From NCBI GenBank assembly GCA_023213395.1, contig CM041465.1, positions 245,961,741 through 246,025,740 of the forward strand: a stretch of 64,000 nucleotides of DNA, in the 5' to 3' direction. This document shows, piece by piece, positions 37,037 through 49,840 of the stretch (position 1 is the stretch's first letter; the number at the start of each line of letters is the position of its first letter). The DNA is from Cycas panzhihuaensis (lineage: Eukaryota; Cycadophyta). The position numbers and the translations under genes are program-made. Below the pieces are notes generated by a model, which was not told the origin of the DNA, ran no database searches, and worked only from the letters and a program-made list of their open reading frames with translations.

Positions 37037-38345
37037 CAGCTTTCTAGTAGCTTTACTTTGGCTTAGACATGAACCTAAATACTAGACCAACTATAAAGAA
37101 AATATCAATCATAGTTGTAGTTAAAATAAATCAAGCTATTAACCAACTACCTATACATAGTGCTATAAGTCTAGTCTCCATCATCCTAAGATGACAATTT
37201 TGAACCTATCTCCATGGGGATTAGGATATGTTTACAATCCTCCATTCTAATTTTTTTCAAAATATCTCATGTATATTTAACTTATGAAATTATGATTTTT
37301 CTAGGATTTTACCAAAGTTCTACTCCTATAAAGTAGTACAGTAATCCAAGATCTATTATCTTCAATGTTCTTTTAAGATCACCTTTTAGGTCATCAACTA
37401 TTAAGATATCATTAATTATTATCACTCAATCGTCCATGGTTAAAACCACAAAGACGAGTAAATATTTACCTTTGATTTTTATGTATGAATTTAAATCAAC
37501 TGATGACCTCTCAAACTTTCTTTGTAGAAAATATTGATTAATCTTAGAATATGAGGCTCTTGGAGTCTATTTTAAGCCATTTAAATCTTCTTCAAGTAGA
37601 ACATAAAGTGTTCTTTTCTTATTGTAATATATCCAAGTGGCTATTATAGATATACTTTCTTCTTAAGATCTCTATTCAAGAAGGCATCGTTAACATCAAT
37701 CTAGTGTAACTACCATTTGGATAGAGTAGTTATTGCTAGTATTAGTATAATTATCACCATCTTTACTACTAGAGTGAATGTATCCTAATAGTCAATGCCT
37801 TCTACCTACTTGAATCAATTTGTTATAAGTCTAGCTTTGTATTTATTAACTCATATATTGTATTTGAATTCAGTATTAGAAACCCATTAACATCTAATTA
37901 TATATATTTTTGTTGGAAATTCAACTAAGTCCCAAGTCTTATTCTACCTCACAACATGGATTTTAGAATCCATTATTGTTCTTTACCTTTTGTAACAAGC
38001 CTTCTCAAAATACGAAGGCTTATCAAAATCAAGAACACTTTCCATTCAAGGAAAGTTGGTTGTCTTAAGCCTTATCCTTAACTTTTATTTCCTTTTAGTC
38101 TTATATAATTGAGTTTTTTCTATAATTTTCAAATACCACTTAGGGAGTTTCTCAGTACGTGGAGCAACCTTAGGCTACACTTCAAGCTATGATTCCTACG
38201 CATCATGATACTCCTCTTCCTCACCTTTTATTTTATCTTTAATTAATATATTGGCTAGATCTTACTTAGTCTTAGATATAACAAACTATCTGCTTGCCTT
38301 TATCTTATTATATCCTCAAAGTGTTAGGCTAATACCCTTGTTGCT
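37037..38345 (-). pseudogene. Ty1/copia RT (N-terminal part of the interrupted pol)
   Basis: On the minus strand the piece contains the linker after integrase (38345 to about 37950), then RT: the catalytic region at about 37405-37415 reads IND where YVDD is expected, and the RT end near 37060 reads GLVFRFMSKPK followed by KAAN, where the nested element begins. Many Gln-to-stop changes. Belongs with 33431-33957 and 38641-39640. Confidence 0.85.
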
Positions 38346-38640
38346 ACCTTGTTTCTAAGATGACATTATAATGAACCATTACACCAAAACCTCGAGGTGT
38401 TAGTGAAGAGGGACCCCTACTAAGTAGACCATTACCTCCCCCCAGGTCAAATGGGCTAGCCTCGCCTAGCCCCACTTTCACTAGCGTTCATGTGCCCCAT
38501 AAGCCCTAGCTACGATGGTGTTTTGTGCATCGGCGACGTTTGGCGCATCACCCCACCACCCCCATAAGCGGTGTTGCCCCCACAGGATTTGAACCTGTGT
38601 CTTGGCTCTGATACCATTTGTTACGAAACTTGTTCGTAAT
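38346..38640 (-). mobile_element. GC-rich insert with a perfect initiator-Met PBS and T-arm-like sequence
   Basis: A roughly 290-bp island, far more GC-rich than its surroundings, splits the copia integrase C-terminus. On the minus strand it begins after a hairpin (TTACGAA/TTCGTAA, 38621-38639), then has TGGTATCAGAGCC (exact initiator-Met PBS, 38604-38616), followed by CACAGGTTCAAATCCTGTG (38581-38599), which resembles a tRNA T-arm and its complement, and runs of C-rich sequence. This looks like the LTR end, PBS and leader of an otherwise missing retroelement. It is not a tRNA gene, since no D or anticodon arm is present. Confidence 0.5.
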
Positions 38641-39640
38641 TGAAGGTAATTCTTAGATTTACAAGGTAGTGAGATAACATGAAGACTTCAAAAATAGCTG
38701 AATAGTAAGTTTTGCTTTCTTTGTTATACTTGATAGGGATATACTTAGAACCTTTATTGTCAAACTTCTATTGCTTCTCCTTTGACACAAGTGCATATAC
38801 AATACTTCTAATGATTCTAAGATATCCTATTATTAACTTTCTTTTGAACCTTCATTAAATTCTAATTGGTTAAATAGGCTATTATGAAAATAACTTCATC
38901 CAAAAAAGATTCTAAGAGATTTCTTACTTTCATCGTTGACTTGGCCTTTTTGATAAAATTCCTTTTAATCATCTCAATAACTTTATTTTGCTAAGGTATG
39001 TATATTATTCTTAATTATTTTTTAGTTCCATGGTCCTCACAAAATTGGACAAAAGCTTTGGAGGTATATTCTCTTCCATTATCTAATCTAAGGATTTTCA
39101 ATCTCTGACCACTTTCATTTTCTATTTTCACCTTGAACTCCTTAAAAATCTTAAAAGTTTAAGATTTCTCCTTTATGGGATAAACCCAAACTTTCCTAAA
39201 AAAGTCTTTGATTAAGGTCAAGAAATATTTCACACTTTTAAGTAAAGTTGTTAGTATTAGACCACAAATATTTAAGTGGAAAGGGCTTATCATTTTAGTT
39301 GCTCTCCAAGCTTTTAAGTCTAGTTGTTTTCCTAAAATTTTTTCCTATGTTCTTTTCCTATGATATAAGGTTTACAAATATTGTTCACTGGTTTGAGTTT
39401 TAGAATACCATAAGCCATCCTTAATTTATATATCAAATGTAGATAAGAGTAATGAAAATGCCCCATTCTTTTATGTCATAATTAAATTTTACAAGATACA
39501 TCAATAGTTAATACACTTTTTGTTTTATGCACTTACCCAAGAGACTATAAAGACCACCATCTTAGATTCCTTTCATTATTACTTTCCCATCATAGTCTCT
39601 AACAACAACATTTCTATTTATTTTCTAGTCATTCCAATAT
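38641..39640 (-). pseudogene. Ty1/copia integrase with pre-integrase zinc domain
   Basis: On the minus strand: a RDYDGKVIMKG start near 39605, GGLYSLLGK, the zinc domain with LKPVNNICKPYIIGKEH near 39380, an integrase core with REYTSKA-like sequence near 39080, and the C-terminal YALVSKEK then NKGSKYIPIKYNKESKTY near 38760-38700. Protease and gag are missing, since at about 39640 the similarity ends in AT-rich unassigned sequence. The catalytic core has several stops. Confidence 0.82.
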
Positions 39641-40083
39641 GGCAAGGTATGCTTTTATATTTTACATTTGACTAGAACTATGAATGATTTACATGATTTG
39701 ATTATGAATATATATATGCATATTTATAACTCTAAATAAACCTATGATGTTGATAGACAAAATGAAGGATTTAATATGCAATAGATAAGTAATTTTATGC
39801 ATGATGCTAGAACCCCATAGCCCCCCTTAAAATGCATTCCAAAACCAAAATTAAATTGATTAATATCATGCATTTGAACTGCCTAATTTCACCTAAATGA
39901 ATCACATTACATCATGTACTAAAAAATAGTGAGTCATCCACCATCTCCTTGCATAATAAAATTAAGTTAAAACAAATATAAATATTTATTTTATTGGTTA
40001 TCACAAAGAGTTGTGATTTTTTTGGTGTTTTTACACCGATGAATCCTAACATCCATTTTCCTCTCATGTAAGATAATATAAAA

Positions 40084-40085
<2 letters not shown>

Positions 40086-40159
<74 letters not shown>
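40086..40159. repeat. (AG)37 microsatellite
   Basis: 74 bp of uninterrupted AG between AAAAT and GATATAAGG. Confidence 0.98.
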
Positions 40160-40162
<3 letters not shown>

Positions 40163-40566
40163 ATAAGGGAATGATTATCTCCCTTCCTTACCCCCATAAA
40201 ATAAAATATAAATAGATGAGGAATAAACAAAGGTATTAAGAGGACATTCCCCTCGCCCTTAATACTTTGAATAAAATATATATAAAAAAAGAAATAAACA
40301 AAACAAACATTATAAAAAAATAAGCATTAGAAAACAATCAAATGAATCAAAATATGGAAACATTATGAAAATAAATGACAAATGAAGGAAACAAATAAAA
40401 AATAAAGGAAATGAAAAAGAATTAAAAAGAAATAAACAAATGTGAAAATGAATAAGGAGCAACATCATTTTTTTGAATAAAATCTAAGTGTAATGATGGG
40501 GGGAAATATCCTACCAACTAGAGCTTAATTGCCGCATTAATATTGAGTGGATACATCAGGAAGTAG

Positions 40567-40621
40567 AGCCAATTCCATAGCATTGGCTTCTTCTAATTCA
40601 CATAATGTTATAGAATTGGCT
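40567..40621. repeat. Inverted repeat, 13-bp arms
   Basis: AGCCAATTCCATA (40567-40579) and TATAGAATTGGCT (40609-40621) pair at 12 of 13 positions with a 29-base loop. Could be a hairpin or chance; no transposon ends seen. Confidence 0.5.
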
Positions 40622-42245
40622 TTGGCAGGAAGTAGGTTTATTGGATTTGCAGCTAAGAAATTGGATTTGATTCAAAATATTTTTTTACAAAGGCAATAAT
40701 GGAGAAATTTAGATATATTTAATAAGATATGTTTCTTGTTTCCATGACATCATTGTTGACATTTATGGTATATGGAAAAATGATGGTATTATTTATGATC
40801 TAAAATAATTATTCATTGAAAGTGAAGCAATTTTCCCTTTTAAAAAGGGACTGATTTTACACAATTTCACTCTTATTGAATGCATTAGGAATAAATACCT
40901 CCTAAGGATTTGCAAGGGGGGATAAAACATATAATTCTCATGCATATGGTGACTAATATGCAATATAAAATTTAAGAATGGAAGAGGGTTTTTGAAAATA
41001 AATATAGGATAAGGTTATAAAGACTATAGATACCAATTAAAACCATTTTTTCCCTAAATAGTTTTGCCATTTCTCTTATGTAGGTAGATTTATTTCTCAA
41101 TTTTCAAGTTTCTCATTTTGATTCATTTTATTTGATTTTTATTATCTCCTTTCTTTAGTTTGTTATATTATTATTGTAGTTTAGAAATTTTCCTAACTAA
41201 AAACTCATCCTAAAATAAATATTAAAACTATAGGCATCTTGAAAACCCTCATAAGTTGATTATTGAAAATAATTCTATATTAGAGTAAATTAATTAAAGA
41301 AGTTTAATTTAGAAATCAATTATATCAAACCCTATATTTCTTACTAAATGCATTGCAACATAATCAAATCTCTTCTTGGAAATATTTAAAACCCTAATTC
41401 ATACTCCTTATTAGAATTTTTTTGAAATGTTGCATTGAAATCTAAATCTGGTTGGAAATATTTACACCTAAAAATGAAACATGGTCTTTTTTTTTTTTAC
41501 ATAGCCAAATGATCATCTAAAATGTGATGAATTCAAATGCTTTGATCAATAGGGCATATGTTATAAAAATCATGATTTTTTGAAGAAATATTTGAAACCC
41601 TAATTTATGTTTCTTTATTAGAAACATCAACAACATTATAATATAACCTTAAAATATTTTAAAAAATATTACAACTAAGAACATATATATCAAACTTGTA
41701 ACAATAAGATTCTAAGTGGATTATTATATACTTCTTATCATATTTGTTGCACATTTCATTTGAGGCTTAAATAGAAATACTAGTTTCCAATTTAGGGCTC
41801 GTCATATTTGTTATTGTATTTATATATATGATTATTTCCTTCTTTATTTCCATTTAATTAGATCATATTAAAAAAAAAAAGAATAAAGCTTAAAAAAAAA
41901 TAATTGCTCTTATATTAGGAGCTTGTGTGAAGGGATTTATAGACGTAATTGTTGAAAAATCAACACAAGATATGAAATACTAATGTGCATGTAGAAATAA
42001 AATGATAAAACAAAGCATAGAACTATTTAACTCAAATTAGTTATACAGAACAAGATGACCAAATTAGTTGGCACTATCAATCTTTAATTTGGTAGGGCTT
42101 TGCCATATTTGAATATCCAATGTACATAAAAAAGGGTATAGGCATAATTTATAGGCCATGATACACCTTAAATATCAATTGATTGGTTGGCATAATGAGC
42201 CAATATAATTGGCCCATTATTTGGTAGGGGGTGGACCCAACATAA

Positions 42246-42571
42246 TTAGTCTAAGGGGGCTAAGAGATTAACATTACTAAAATTTCATATTGTGAAAGCT
42301 TTAAAACCTAATGGAGGTGTGGGTTTCAAGGTGGGTCTGGACTCAACTAGAATACTGATGGAGCAATAGGTTAGCCATACCTATAAGCCCCCTTTAGGGT
42401 TTATCTTAATAATCTAAGGGGGTTAAGAGATTAACATTGCTAAAATTTAATATTGTGAAAGCTCTAAAACCTAAGGGAGGTGTGGGTTTCAAGGTGGATA
42501 TGGACTTAATTGGAATACTAGTGGAGTGATAGGTTAGCCATATCTATAGGCTCCCTTCAGGGATTATCTTG
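42246..42571 (+). repeat. 2 x 163-bp tandem repeat
   Basis: The string CTAAGGGGG followed by TTAAGAGATTAACATT starts at 42251 and again at 42414. The units continue through GGAGGTGTGGGTTTCAAGGTGG, GGTTAGCCATA and a C-rich CTCCCTT/CCCCCTT end, with about one difference per ten bases by eye. No coding sense is apparent. Confidence 0.9.
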
Positions 42572-43118
42572 ATAACGAGTTGGGATAACTAAAACCTTAA
42601 TGCAAGATCAAAATCAGCCCAGTCCAATATCCATCATAGCCATGGGATATATATATACTATTTGACTCTTTGAAGGAGGTATATCACTGCTCACTAGTGA
42701 ACTGGATAAGGACTAAGAGCACCTTGAATCCATTGTAACTTAGATTTTATCATCAAGCATAAGTGCTGATATCGCAATTGAAGGCTCTAATCGTATACTA
42801 GAATTCTTAAGTATCGAATCAATACGTTGCTTACATTTGGATATAAGTTAGAGGTTAGTGGTATGACACATCACCACTCTTCACTAGCTCTACATTAGGC
42901 TACATTCTTACATGATTACTTATACTCATTCTTCATTAATGATCCGTTAAGCATTCATATCATTTATAATTATTAGAAAATACTTAGTTGCCATTTATCA
43001 TTGCTTGCCCCCTCATCATAACATTCATTTCTACATCCCTGTTACACCAGGTGTACTAGCCATACATGTCAGTGACACATATATTTATCAACTCTTCTAC
43101 TTCTTTATTATCATCATC
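42572..43118. other. Gap before copia gag, nothing clear
   Basis: Expected to hold the 5' LTR, PBS and leader of the following copia element, but no TGGTATCAGAGC-like PBS or LTR matching sequence downstream of 47640 was found. Mixed AT-rich sequence. Confidence 0.4.
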
Positions 43119-46100
43119 ATGTCATCACAATTTAAGTAGAACATCAACTACATATTGAAAGATAAAGAAAATTGGGATTTATGGTATATTGGAGTTAAAA
43201 ATACTACAAAATATAAATACCTTTATAAAGAACACTTATAACCTATACCCATCATACTTATAATAACTACAACACCTACTTCTGATGCAACCACCCCACA
43301 AACTTCTACAGATGATGCATCCAAATACAATAGGAGATAACCAATGAGAAGATTCATGTAGGAACTCTATTACTTACTAATCACTCTTTGCATAATTTGA
43401 TTAACAAAGAGCAACATGATACAACCTGAAAGGTTCTCAAAGTTCTCAAGAAGGATTTTGATACCAAGTCAAACTTAGAATTTGTTCTTCTTATACTAAA
43501 AATAAATAAGCTAAAAATACAAAAGGAACAAGCTCATAAAACAATAAATCTCCTTTGGCTAAAAAATAGGCAATTGATAAATATTTTAAGACCCAATGCA
43601 TCACCTAAGATTTTCAAATACAATCATATCTTCAAATCCTAAATTATAAAAGCTTGCTTAGAAATCTTCAATCAAGTGGCATATTGAAGACACTCAACTT
43701 TGAAGCACTTGCTAAGAAGTTCATAGAATTTGATTAGACCTTTGATACAAACCTTGTATCCTTTGACTCTCTTTCAGATTTTACTGTGGAAGAAGAAGAG
43801 GTCTACTACACAAAGACTCAAGGTCCCTCTTATGGAAGAGCAAATAATTAAGAAAGAGGAAGAGGAAGAAATAATGGAAATTATCCACAAAGTCAACCAA
43901 ACCTTCAATCATAGCCTCGACAGTCTCAAGGCCAAGGGCCACCTCAATAAAAAATAAGATAATTAGGCCAAACCAGTACCCCTTTAAGGACTGGTAATCA
44001 AACCATTATGTGTGAATGGTATAACAATAAAGCACACTTTGCAAAAGATTGTATAACCACCACTTATAAGTTGGCTAAGTTCCAACTAAAAAATAGGGCT
44101 CATAATATTAAAGAAACTTGTGAATAATCATTTGGTGGTGTAGGTTTTGCATAATCTCATTTTTAAAGAACTAAAGGATCTTTAGTATGAAATGTCATTA
44201 ACTAATCATAGAGATACTTTGAAGCTTGATGTAGATATGTCACTTGTGAATTCTCTTCACTGATGCTAACCCCTCTTCAAATTACAAATAATGATACTTC
44301 AATCGATAGATAGTGGATCAGGGACACATGAGCAACTCAACATATGACGTGAAATTGTAGTCTATATTAAACATTTAACTAAAATGTTCAAGAAGTTATT
44401 CATATGACTAACAAACCATAATAACTTATTGAAGGAATTAGTAACATTCGCCTGAAACTCCCAATCTTAAGACATTTCACATTACTTGATGTCCTCTACA
44501 CACCCAATCTCAAAAAAAACCTACTCTCCTTATCTACACTCATCTCCCATGGATTTAATTTGAGTATAATTATAAATGACTAGACTCTTCATGTCATTCA
44601 CCCTCTAACTAATCAAGTGGTATTGACTAGACATCTCACTCGTAAACTCTTTTGACTAAATGACTCTTTATCTTCTGAAGCCTATTATACTCAAAGCCCT
44701 TATGTTGATGAATAATTTACATTTAATACCACCCTAACCGACCCAAAGCTATCATATAATTCTCTTTGGCATGCTTGCATGGGCCATGTTCATATCAATT
44801 GACATAGAGTTTTTTGTAAAACTTTTTTAGGTCTTCCAAAGTTCTCCTCTAAGCCCTTCAAATACGAAGCCTATATTATTGCTAAATCTTATTGACAACC
44901 CTTTTCCTAAAAGTTAGTAGAAATAGATCCATCCATTACAATTGGTATACTTTGATCTATGTAAACCAATGCCTATTCCATCACTAAAGGGTAAGTCATG
45001 TTACATATCTTTCATTAATGATTTCATCAAGAAAGTGTGGGTAACATTTCTAACTAAGAAAGATGAAGCCTTTAGTGTCTTTAAAGAATTTAAAGCCCAT
45101 AGTAAAAAAGAGTTAGGCTATCAACTTAGATATCTTTGAACCGATAATGGTTGTAAATATACCTCACATGAGTTTAAAATCTACCTTTAAGAAAATAGTA
45201 TTAGACATCAAACAATAGTAGCATGTACCTCACAACAAAATAGAGTTATCAAGTATATGAATAGAATAATCATAAACTTGGCTTGAGCTATGTTCGTATA
45301 TAAGAATATACCTACTTACCTATGGGCTAAAGACATTTAGATAATTGTTTATTGAATCAATGCTATCAACCCATCAAAGTAAGGATAATTACTTAATAAA
45401 AAGTGGTCTGGATAGGTCCTTATTATTCACTACTTCAAACATTTTAGCTCTATATACTATACCCATATCTTTGTTGGATACCCTATCAATAAGATAAGGT
45501 ACAAGGTCTTTATACCTTCACAATAATTGTCATTACCAAAGATATTATTTTTGTAAAGACAAAGGATCAATTGCTTAGACTGGACTCTAAAATACCTTCA
45601 TACTACTATAATGATTCTACTAAGTATGATGTTTATATTCTAAAATTTAGGGGGGAGGAGACATACATAAATTACTCAAAATATTGGAAGCTAACAATAG
45701 AGCCCCAAAGGATATAAGCTATGACTTTGAGCTGATGAGTGTATATCCAGTACTATCTTTTGAGAATAATAGAGTTACCAAAGGTAAAGCTATTATAGAA
45801 GAATCATCCTCTCCACCTTTAGTTGACAAAGGAAAAATAGTAGTAGAAGGATCATCTTCCTCAGGCATGTTAACATCCTCTACGCCAAATGATCTTTTTA
45901 AGGAACAAGATGAGAACCAAGATGTTAAGGAAATGAGGACCTCATTCCCAACTCGAGGATCTCATGAAGCCCGCTATCTCAATAAAGATATATGACTAGA
46001 TGAGGTGGGAAAAATAAGTACTCAAAGTGCTTATAAAACTAAGATGAAAGAATCACTTTCCACTAAGCTATAACCAATAGAACTGTACCTTACTTCTAAT

Positions 46101-47640
46101 GAAGAGCCCCTCTCATACTAAAAAGTTGTAAAACATATAGTTTAGAAGAATGCTATAAATGAAGAGTATTAATCTATTATTAAGAATAGTACATGGGAGC
46201 TCGTCAATCTACCACTTGGTAGAAAGGTAGTTGGAAATAAATAGGGTTTAAAAATAAATACAGATCATATGACACCCTGGACAAACACAAGGTAAGGATG
46301 GTAGCTAAAGGATTCATACAAAAGGAAGGTATTAACTATACTAAAGTCTTTGCACCTATAAACAAGTAGCCCATAATCAAAACTCTTGTGGCCTTGGCTA
46401 CTTAATAGGGTTGGAAAATCCACTAACTTAATATTAAGACCACATTTCTTAATAGAGATCTTAAGGAAGAAATCTACATGGCTCAGCTAGAAGGATATAA
46501 GATATTAGATCAAGAGCATAAAGTTTATAGGCTTGAAAAGTCTTTATATAGCCTAAAACAAGCCCCTCGTGCTTAGTTCACTAAGTTGTCTAAAAGGATA
46601 AAGCAACTTAGATATGAGATTTATGACTATTAAGATATTGATGAAACACTATTCATCAAGCATTAAAAGGATAAAGTCACTTATCTCATAATCTTTATGA
46701 ATGATATATTATTAATAGGTAATAGTGAATAAGTAATAAGCTAGCTGAAAATGGACCTTGGCAAAATATTCAAATTGTCTAACCTCAAATTGAAGAAATA
46801 TTATTTAGGAATTAAAGTAACACAAAATAATAAAAAATTTTCCTCTCCCAAGTAGAATACATTAATGATCTTTTGACCAAGTTTCAGTTAGAAGATGCTT
46901 GACTAGTAACTATGCCTATGGAACCTAATATTAAACTCTCTATTGATGGTAACACTAGGGAGGTAGACACAATGCTCTATAGGCAAATTATAGGTAGTCT
47001 TATCTATACTACCAACACAAGGCTATATATTATATACTCTATTGGTATCCTTACATGTTTCATAATAAACTTGGAATAGAATCACTAGTAGGCTATAATT
47101 CAAGTGTTAAGATACCTAAAGATGACCAAAAAATTTAGTCTATTATATAAACCTAATAATGAGCTTAAATTTTCTACATATATAGACTTAGACTTTATAA
47201 GAGATAAAAATACAAGAAGATCCATGTCTGAGTATGTAATATTTCTTTGAACAACACCAATATCATGGAGATCTAGATGGCAAAAATTAGTTGTTGATTC
47301 AACTATTAAAGTTGAATACATTACTACTTTTAAGACCATCAAGGAGGTGATATAACTGAGGAAATTATTAGAAACATTGAATATCACCCAAATAATTTCT
47401 ACTGACCTTTATGTAGATAATCAATCAATAATCCATATGGCAAAAAATCTTGTATTTTATGATTACTAAACACATAAGTACAAAAGTCCACATAATTTGA
47501 GAACTAGTTCATGACGACATAATTTAACTGGAGTACTACCCCACAGTAGATCAAGTGGTTGATATCTTAACTAAACTACTACAAAAGGTAAAGTTTGAAT
47601 ACTTCCAAATGTAGCTCAGCCTTAGAGCCTCCATCTTTGA
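43119..47640 (+). pseudogene. Nearly full-length Ty1/copia gag-pol, dead
   Basis: A gag start is likely at ATG 43119 (MSSQFK, then DKENWDLW). The decayed zinc knuckle lies near 44010-44060 (CEWYNNKAHFAKDC). Further on come a protease-like region near 44310, the pre-integrase WHACMGHVHI near 44770, the integrase core 44942-45300 (FDLCKP, TDNGCKYTSHEF, and IKYMNR where relatives have VxERxNR, so the catalytic Glu is lost), RT 46200-47000 (VFAPINKQ, LNIKTTFLNRDLKEEIYM, KSLYSLKQAPRA, FMNDILLIG) and RNase H 47220-47600 (ending VDQVVDILTKLL). There are dozens of stops, mostly at Gln/Trp positions. At about 4.5 kb the length is normal for a copia polyprotein. Confidence 0.92.
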
Positions 47641-48066
47641 TTGATCAAAACATATGACAACATGATCATCATACTCTATTCTATTTATGAAAACCCCTTA
47701 TGGGCATGGAAGAATAAGATCAAGTCTATGATCTATCTTATTTGCGAAAATCCCATGTAGGAACAGGAGGATAAGGGTTGTATTACTTTTAGAAAATTAG
47801 AACCTATAAAAACCTAAAAGGGCATGGGGGATGACCAAATGATATATGGAGACTTAGCATATTACAACTATAAAACTCATTGTATTGATTGACTATCTAG
47901 GTATATTTAAAGAGTTGCCTAAGCCAGAGTCATTATCTTAGATAAGTCTGTGGGTTTTCTTCCCCATGAGGGTTTCCCACATAAGTGTATAAGTAGATAT
48001 TTCAATGTAATAAGAGGCTCAAATGAAGACCTCATAGAATATATTAGTTTACCTCAAAATGACCTT

Positions 48067-48082
48067 CCATCATTAAGAGGGG
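48067..48082 (+). promoter_or_regulatory. Candidate polypurine tract
   Basis: CATTAAGAGGGGGATT is the best purine tract downstream of the copia RNase H end but lies 430 bp from it, leaving an unusually long 3' untranslated stretch (47641-48066). An LTR would follow at 48084; its edge and length cannot be fixed. Confidence 0.4.
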
Positions 48083-48264
48083 GATTGAAAGAGGTTAATA
48101 TATCAAGGTTATTTATGTAGATTAATAAAGTAACCTTAAGATATAGTATTAGTGTTAGTCACTTAGTAAAATATACTTTATGTGTATTTGAATATAATTT
48201 TAGGTTTATGTCATTAGGTAGAAAAATCTTAACCCTAATGTACACCTTTAATAATAAAAGATGA

Positions 48265-49563
48265 AATCTCATAGAGGAAGTGAATTATTCATGCTTACCT
48301 CCAAGGTTTTCTCTTATTTCTTCTTCATTCTCCATTGCCATTATGTGTATATGAGTGACTTAATCCTTAAATCCATCATTTCTTCATCTGGGAGGTTGCT
48401 TGAAGAAAACTTCTTTAGTGATCTATCCATTCAAAAAGGTCTCTTCACATCCATCTGGTATATAAGCTAGTTGAATTGAGCTACGAGTGACATAACTAGA
48501 TGGAATATGGTCATATTAGTAATAGGTGTAAAGGTCTCTTCATAATCTATCCTCTCTTGTTATTTGAAACCTTTTGCAACCAAATAAGCTTTATGATGTT
48601 CAATAGTGCCATCGGTATGAAATTTGGTTTTATAAAGCCATCTATAATCAATTAGCTTCTTTCTAGATGGTAATTTAATTAGCTTCTATATGTCATTCTT
48701 CATGATTAAATTCATTTATTTGTCTATAATAGCTTTCCACATTTGGTCTGTGATTACCTCCTCAAATATGGAAGGCTCAAGAGTCTCAAGAACACATGCC
48801 ATTAAGGTATAGTTTGTTAAATACCTCATTCTAGACTCTCTCTTGGGAGTAGAAGGAGAATGAGGTTCATCCTTCATTACTTGTAGGTACCACTTAGGAG
48901 GTTTTTGGGTACTAGTAACCTCCACTTAAATATCATCTAATGATATAAGTGGCACTATAAAGGTGACATCTAAATTTAAAGTTAAATCTAGTAAAGCTAA
49001 AGATGGACTTAGTGTGTAGGATGTTGTTGGTGTAAGAGGCTCAATAATTGATGTAAGAGGCACTTATGGTATATCGATATTGTTATTTGAGACTAATAGA
49101 ATTTGAGATGGGTCCAAGTCTGGAGTGTCTTCAACAAAGGTAACATCTTGGGTTGAATATGTTTGATTTCCAATAGGGTCATATCCCTTATAAGCTTTAC
49201 ATCTAGGTATATAACCAATGAAAATGCACTTGAGGCTCTTGTCATCAAATGTCTTCTTATTTTCTTTGTGGATAAACTTAGAAGTAGTATTGTCAAATGT
49301 CCTTAAATATGAGATAATAGGCTTTTGGCTTGACCAAGCCTCCTCAAGTGTTATATCTCTTACTATTATGGTGGCACTTCTATTTGTTAAAAATACAATA
49401 GTTGATAGAGCTTCAACCTAAAAATGAGTAGTGAGATTTGTAACACTCAATATAGATTATGCTTTATTCACCAAAGTTTAATTTATTCTTCTTACTACAC
49501 CATTTTGTTGGGGTGTGCTATTAGTATAATGTTTATTATACTTAATCCGTGTGCAAATAGACC
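48265..49563 (-). pseudogene. Ty1/copia fragment, integrase C-terminus to RT start
   Basis: On the minus strand: TPQQNGVVRRINRTL near 49510 (catalytic Glu of VERxNR lost), integrase tail KCIFIGYIP and DVTFVEDTPDLDP near 49230-49110, linker, then RT with YKTKFHTDGTIEHHKAYLVA and ERIDYEETFTPITNMTI near 48620-48520, and IYQMDVKxPF near 48440. It stops before the RT catalytic motif. Both ends are broken: left against the previous copia's 3' region, right against the LTR at about 49575. Confidence 0.87.
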
Positions 49564-49574
49564 TAAGGAACCAA

Positions 49575-49827
49575 TGAGCCACCACCAGTCATCCTCAGGC
49601 TACCACCAACCATCCTCCAATTGATAAGGCATATTTGTGATTTAATTTATTCTTTTTTAATTTTTGAATTAATGGTTGGGTAGAGGCAAGCTCCTGCCTT
49701 CCTACAACTATGAATAATTTGGGTGTACCATCTAGGTGTTTTCTAGCACTTCTAACAATATTTTAGAATGTGCTACTTCAACTATGGGTTAATGAATATT
49801 GATCTACTCTATCCTCTATGCTCTTAT
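49575..49827 (+). repeat. Putative 5' LTR of plus-strand copia element
   Basis: Inferred from the abrupt end of the neighbouring integrase at about 49563 and the PBS at 49829. It includes a CCACCACCAGTCATCC / CTACCACCAACCATCC direct repeat. No partner LTR in the window, so the left edge is approximate. Confidence 0.45.
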
Positions 49828-49828
49828 T

Positions 49829-49840
49829 TGGTATTAGAGA
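49829..49840 (+). promoter_or_regulatory. Primer-binding site (initiator tRNA-Met type)
   Basis: TGGTATTAGAGA, two differences from TGGTATCAGAGC. Confidence 0.65.

Larger units (their letters stand above)
39641..42245. other. AT-rich stretch without recognisable genes
   Basis: No gag, pol or host protein similarity in six frames. It holds the (AG)37 tract (40086-40159), a short inverted repeat (40567-40621) and many A- or T-runs. The Leu-Ser repeat frame around 40000-40200 on the minus strand is a product of the AG tract. Confidence 0.6.

Noticed and set aside
38581-38616. Possible tRNA gene (T-arm-like palindrome next to a tRNA-3'-end-like string)
   Set aside because: No D-arm, anticodon arm or acceptor partner; the string is a retroelement PBS with T-arm-complementary extension.
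39991-40230. Leu-Ser repeat open frame
   Set aside because: Created by the (AG)37 tract; flanks have no protein similarity.
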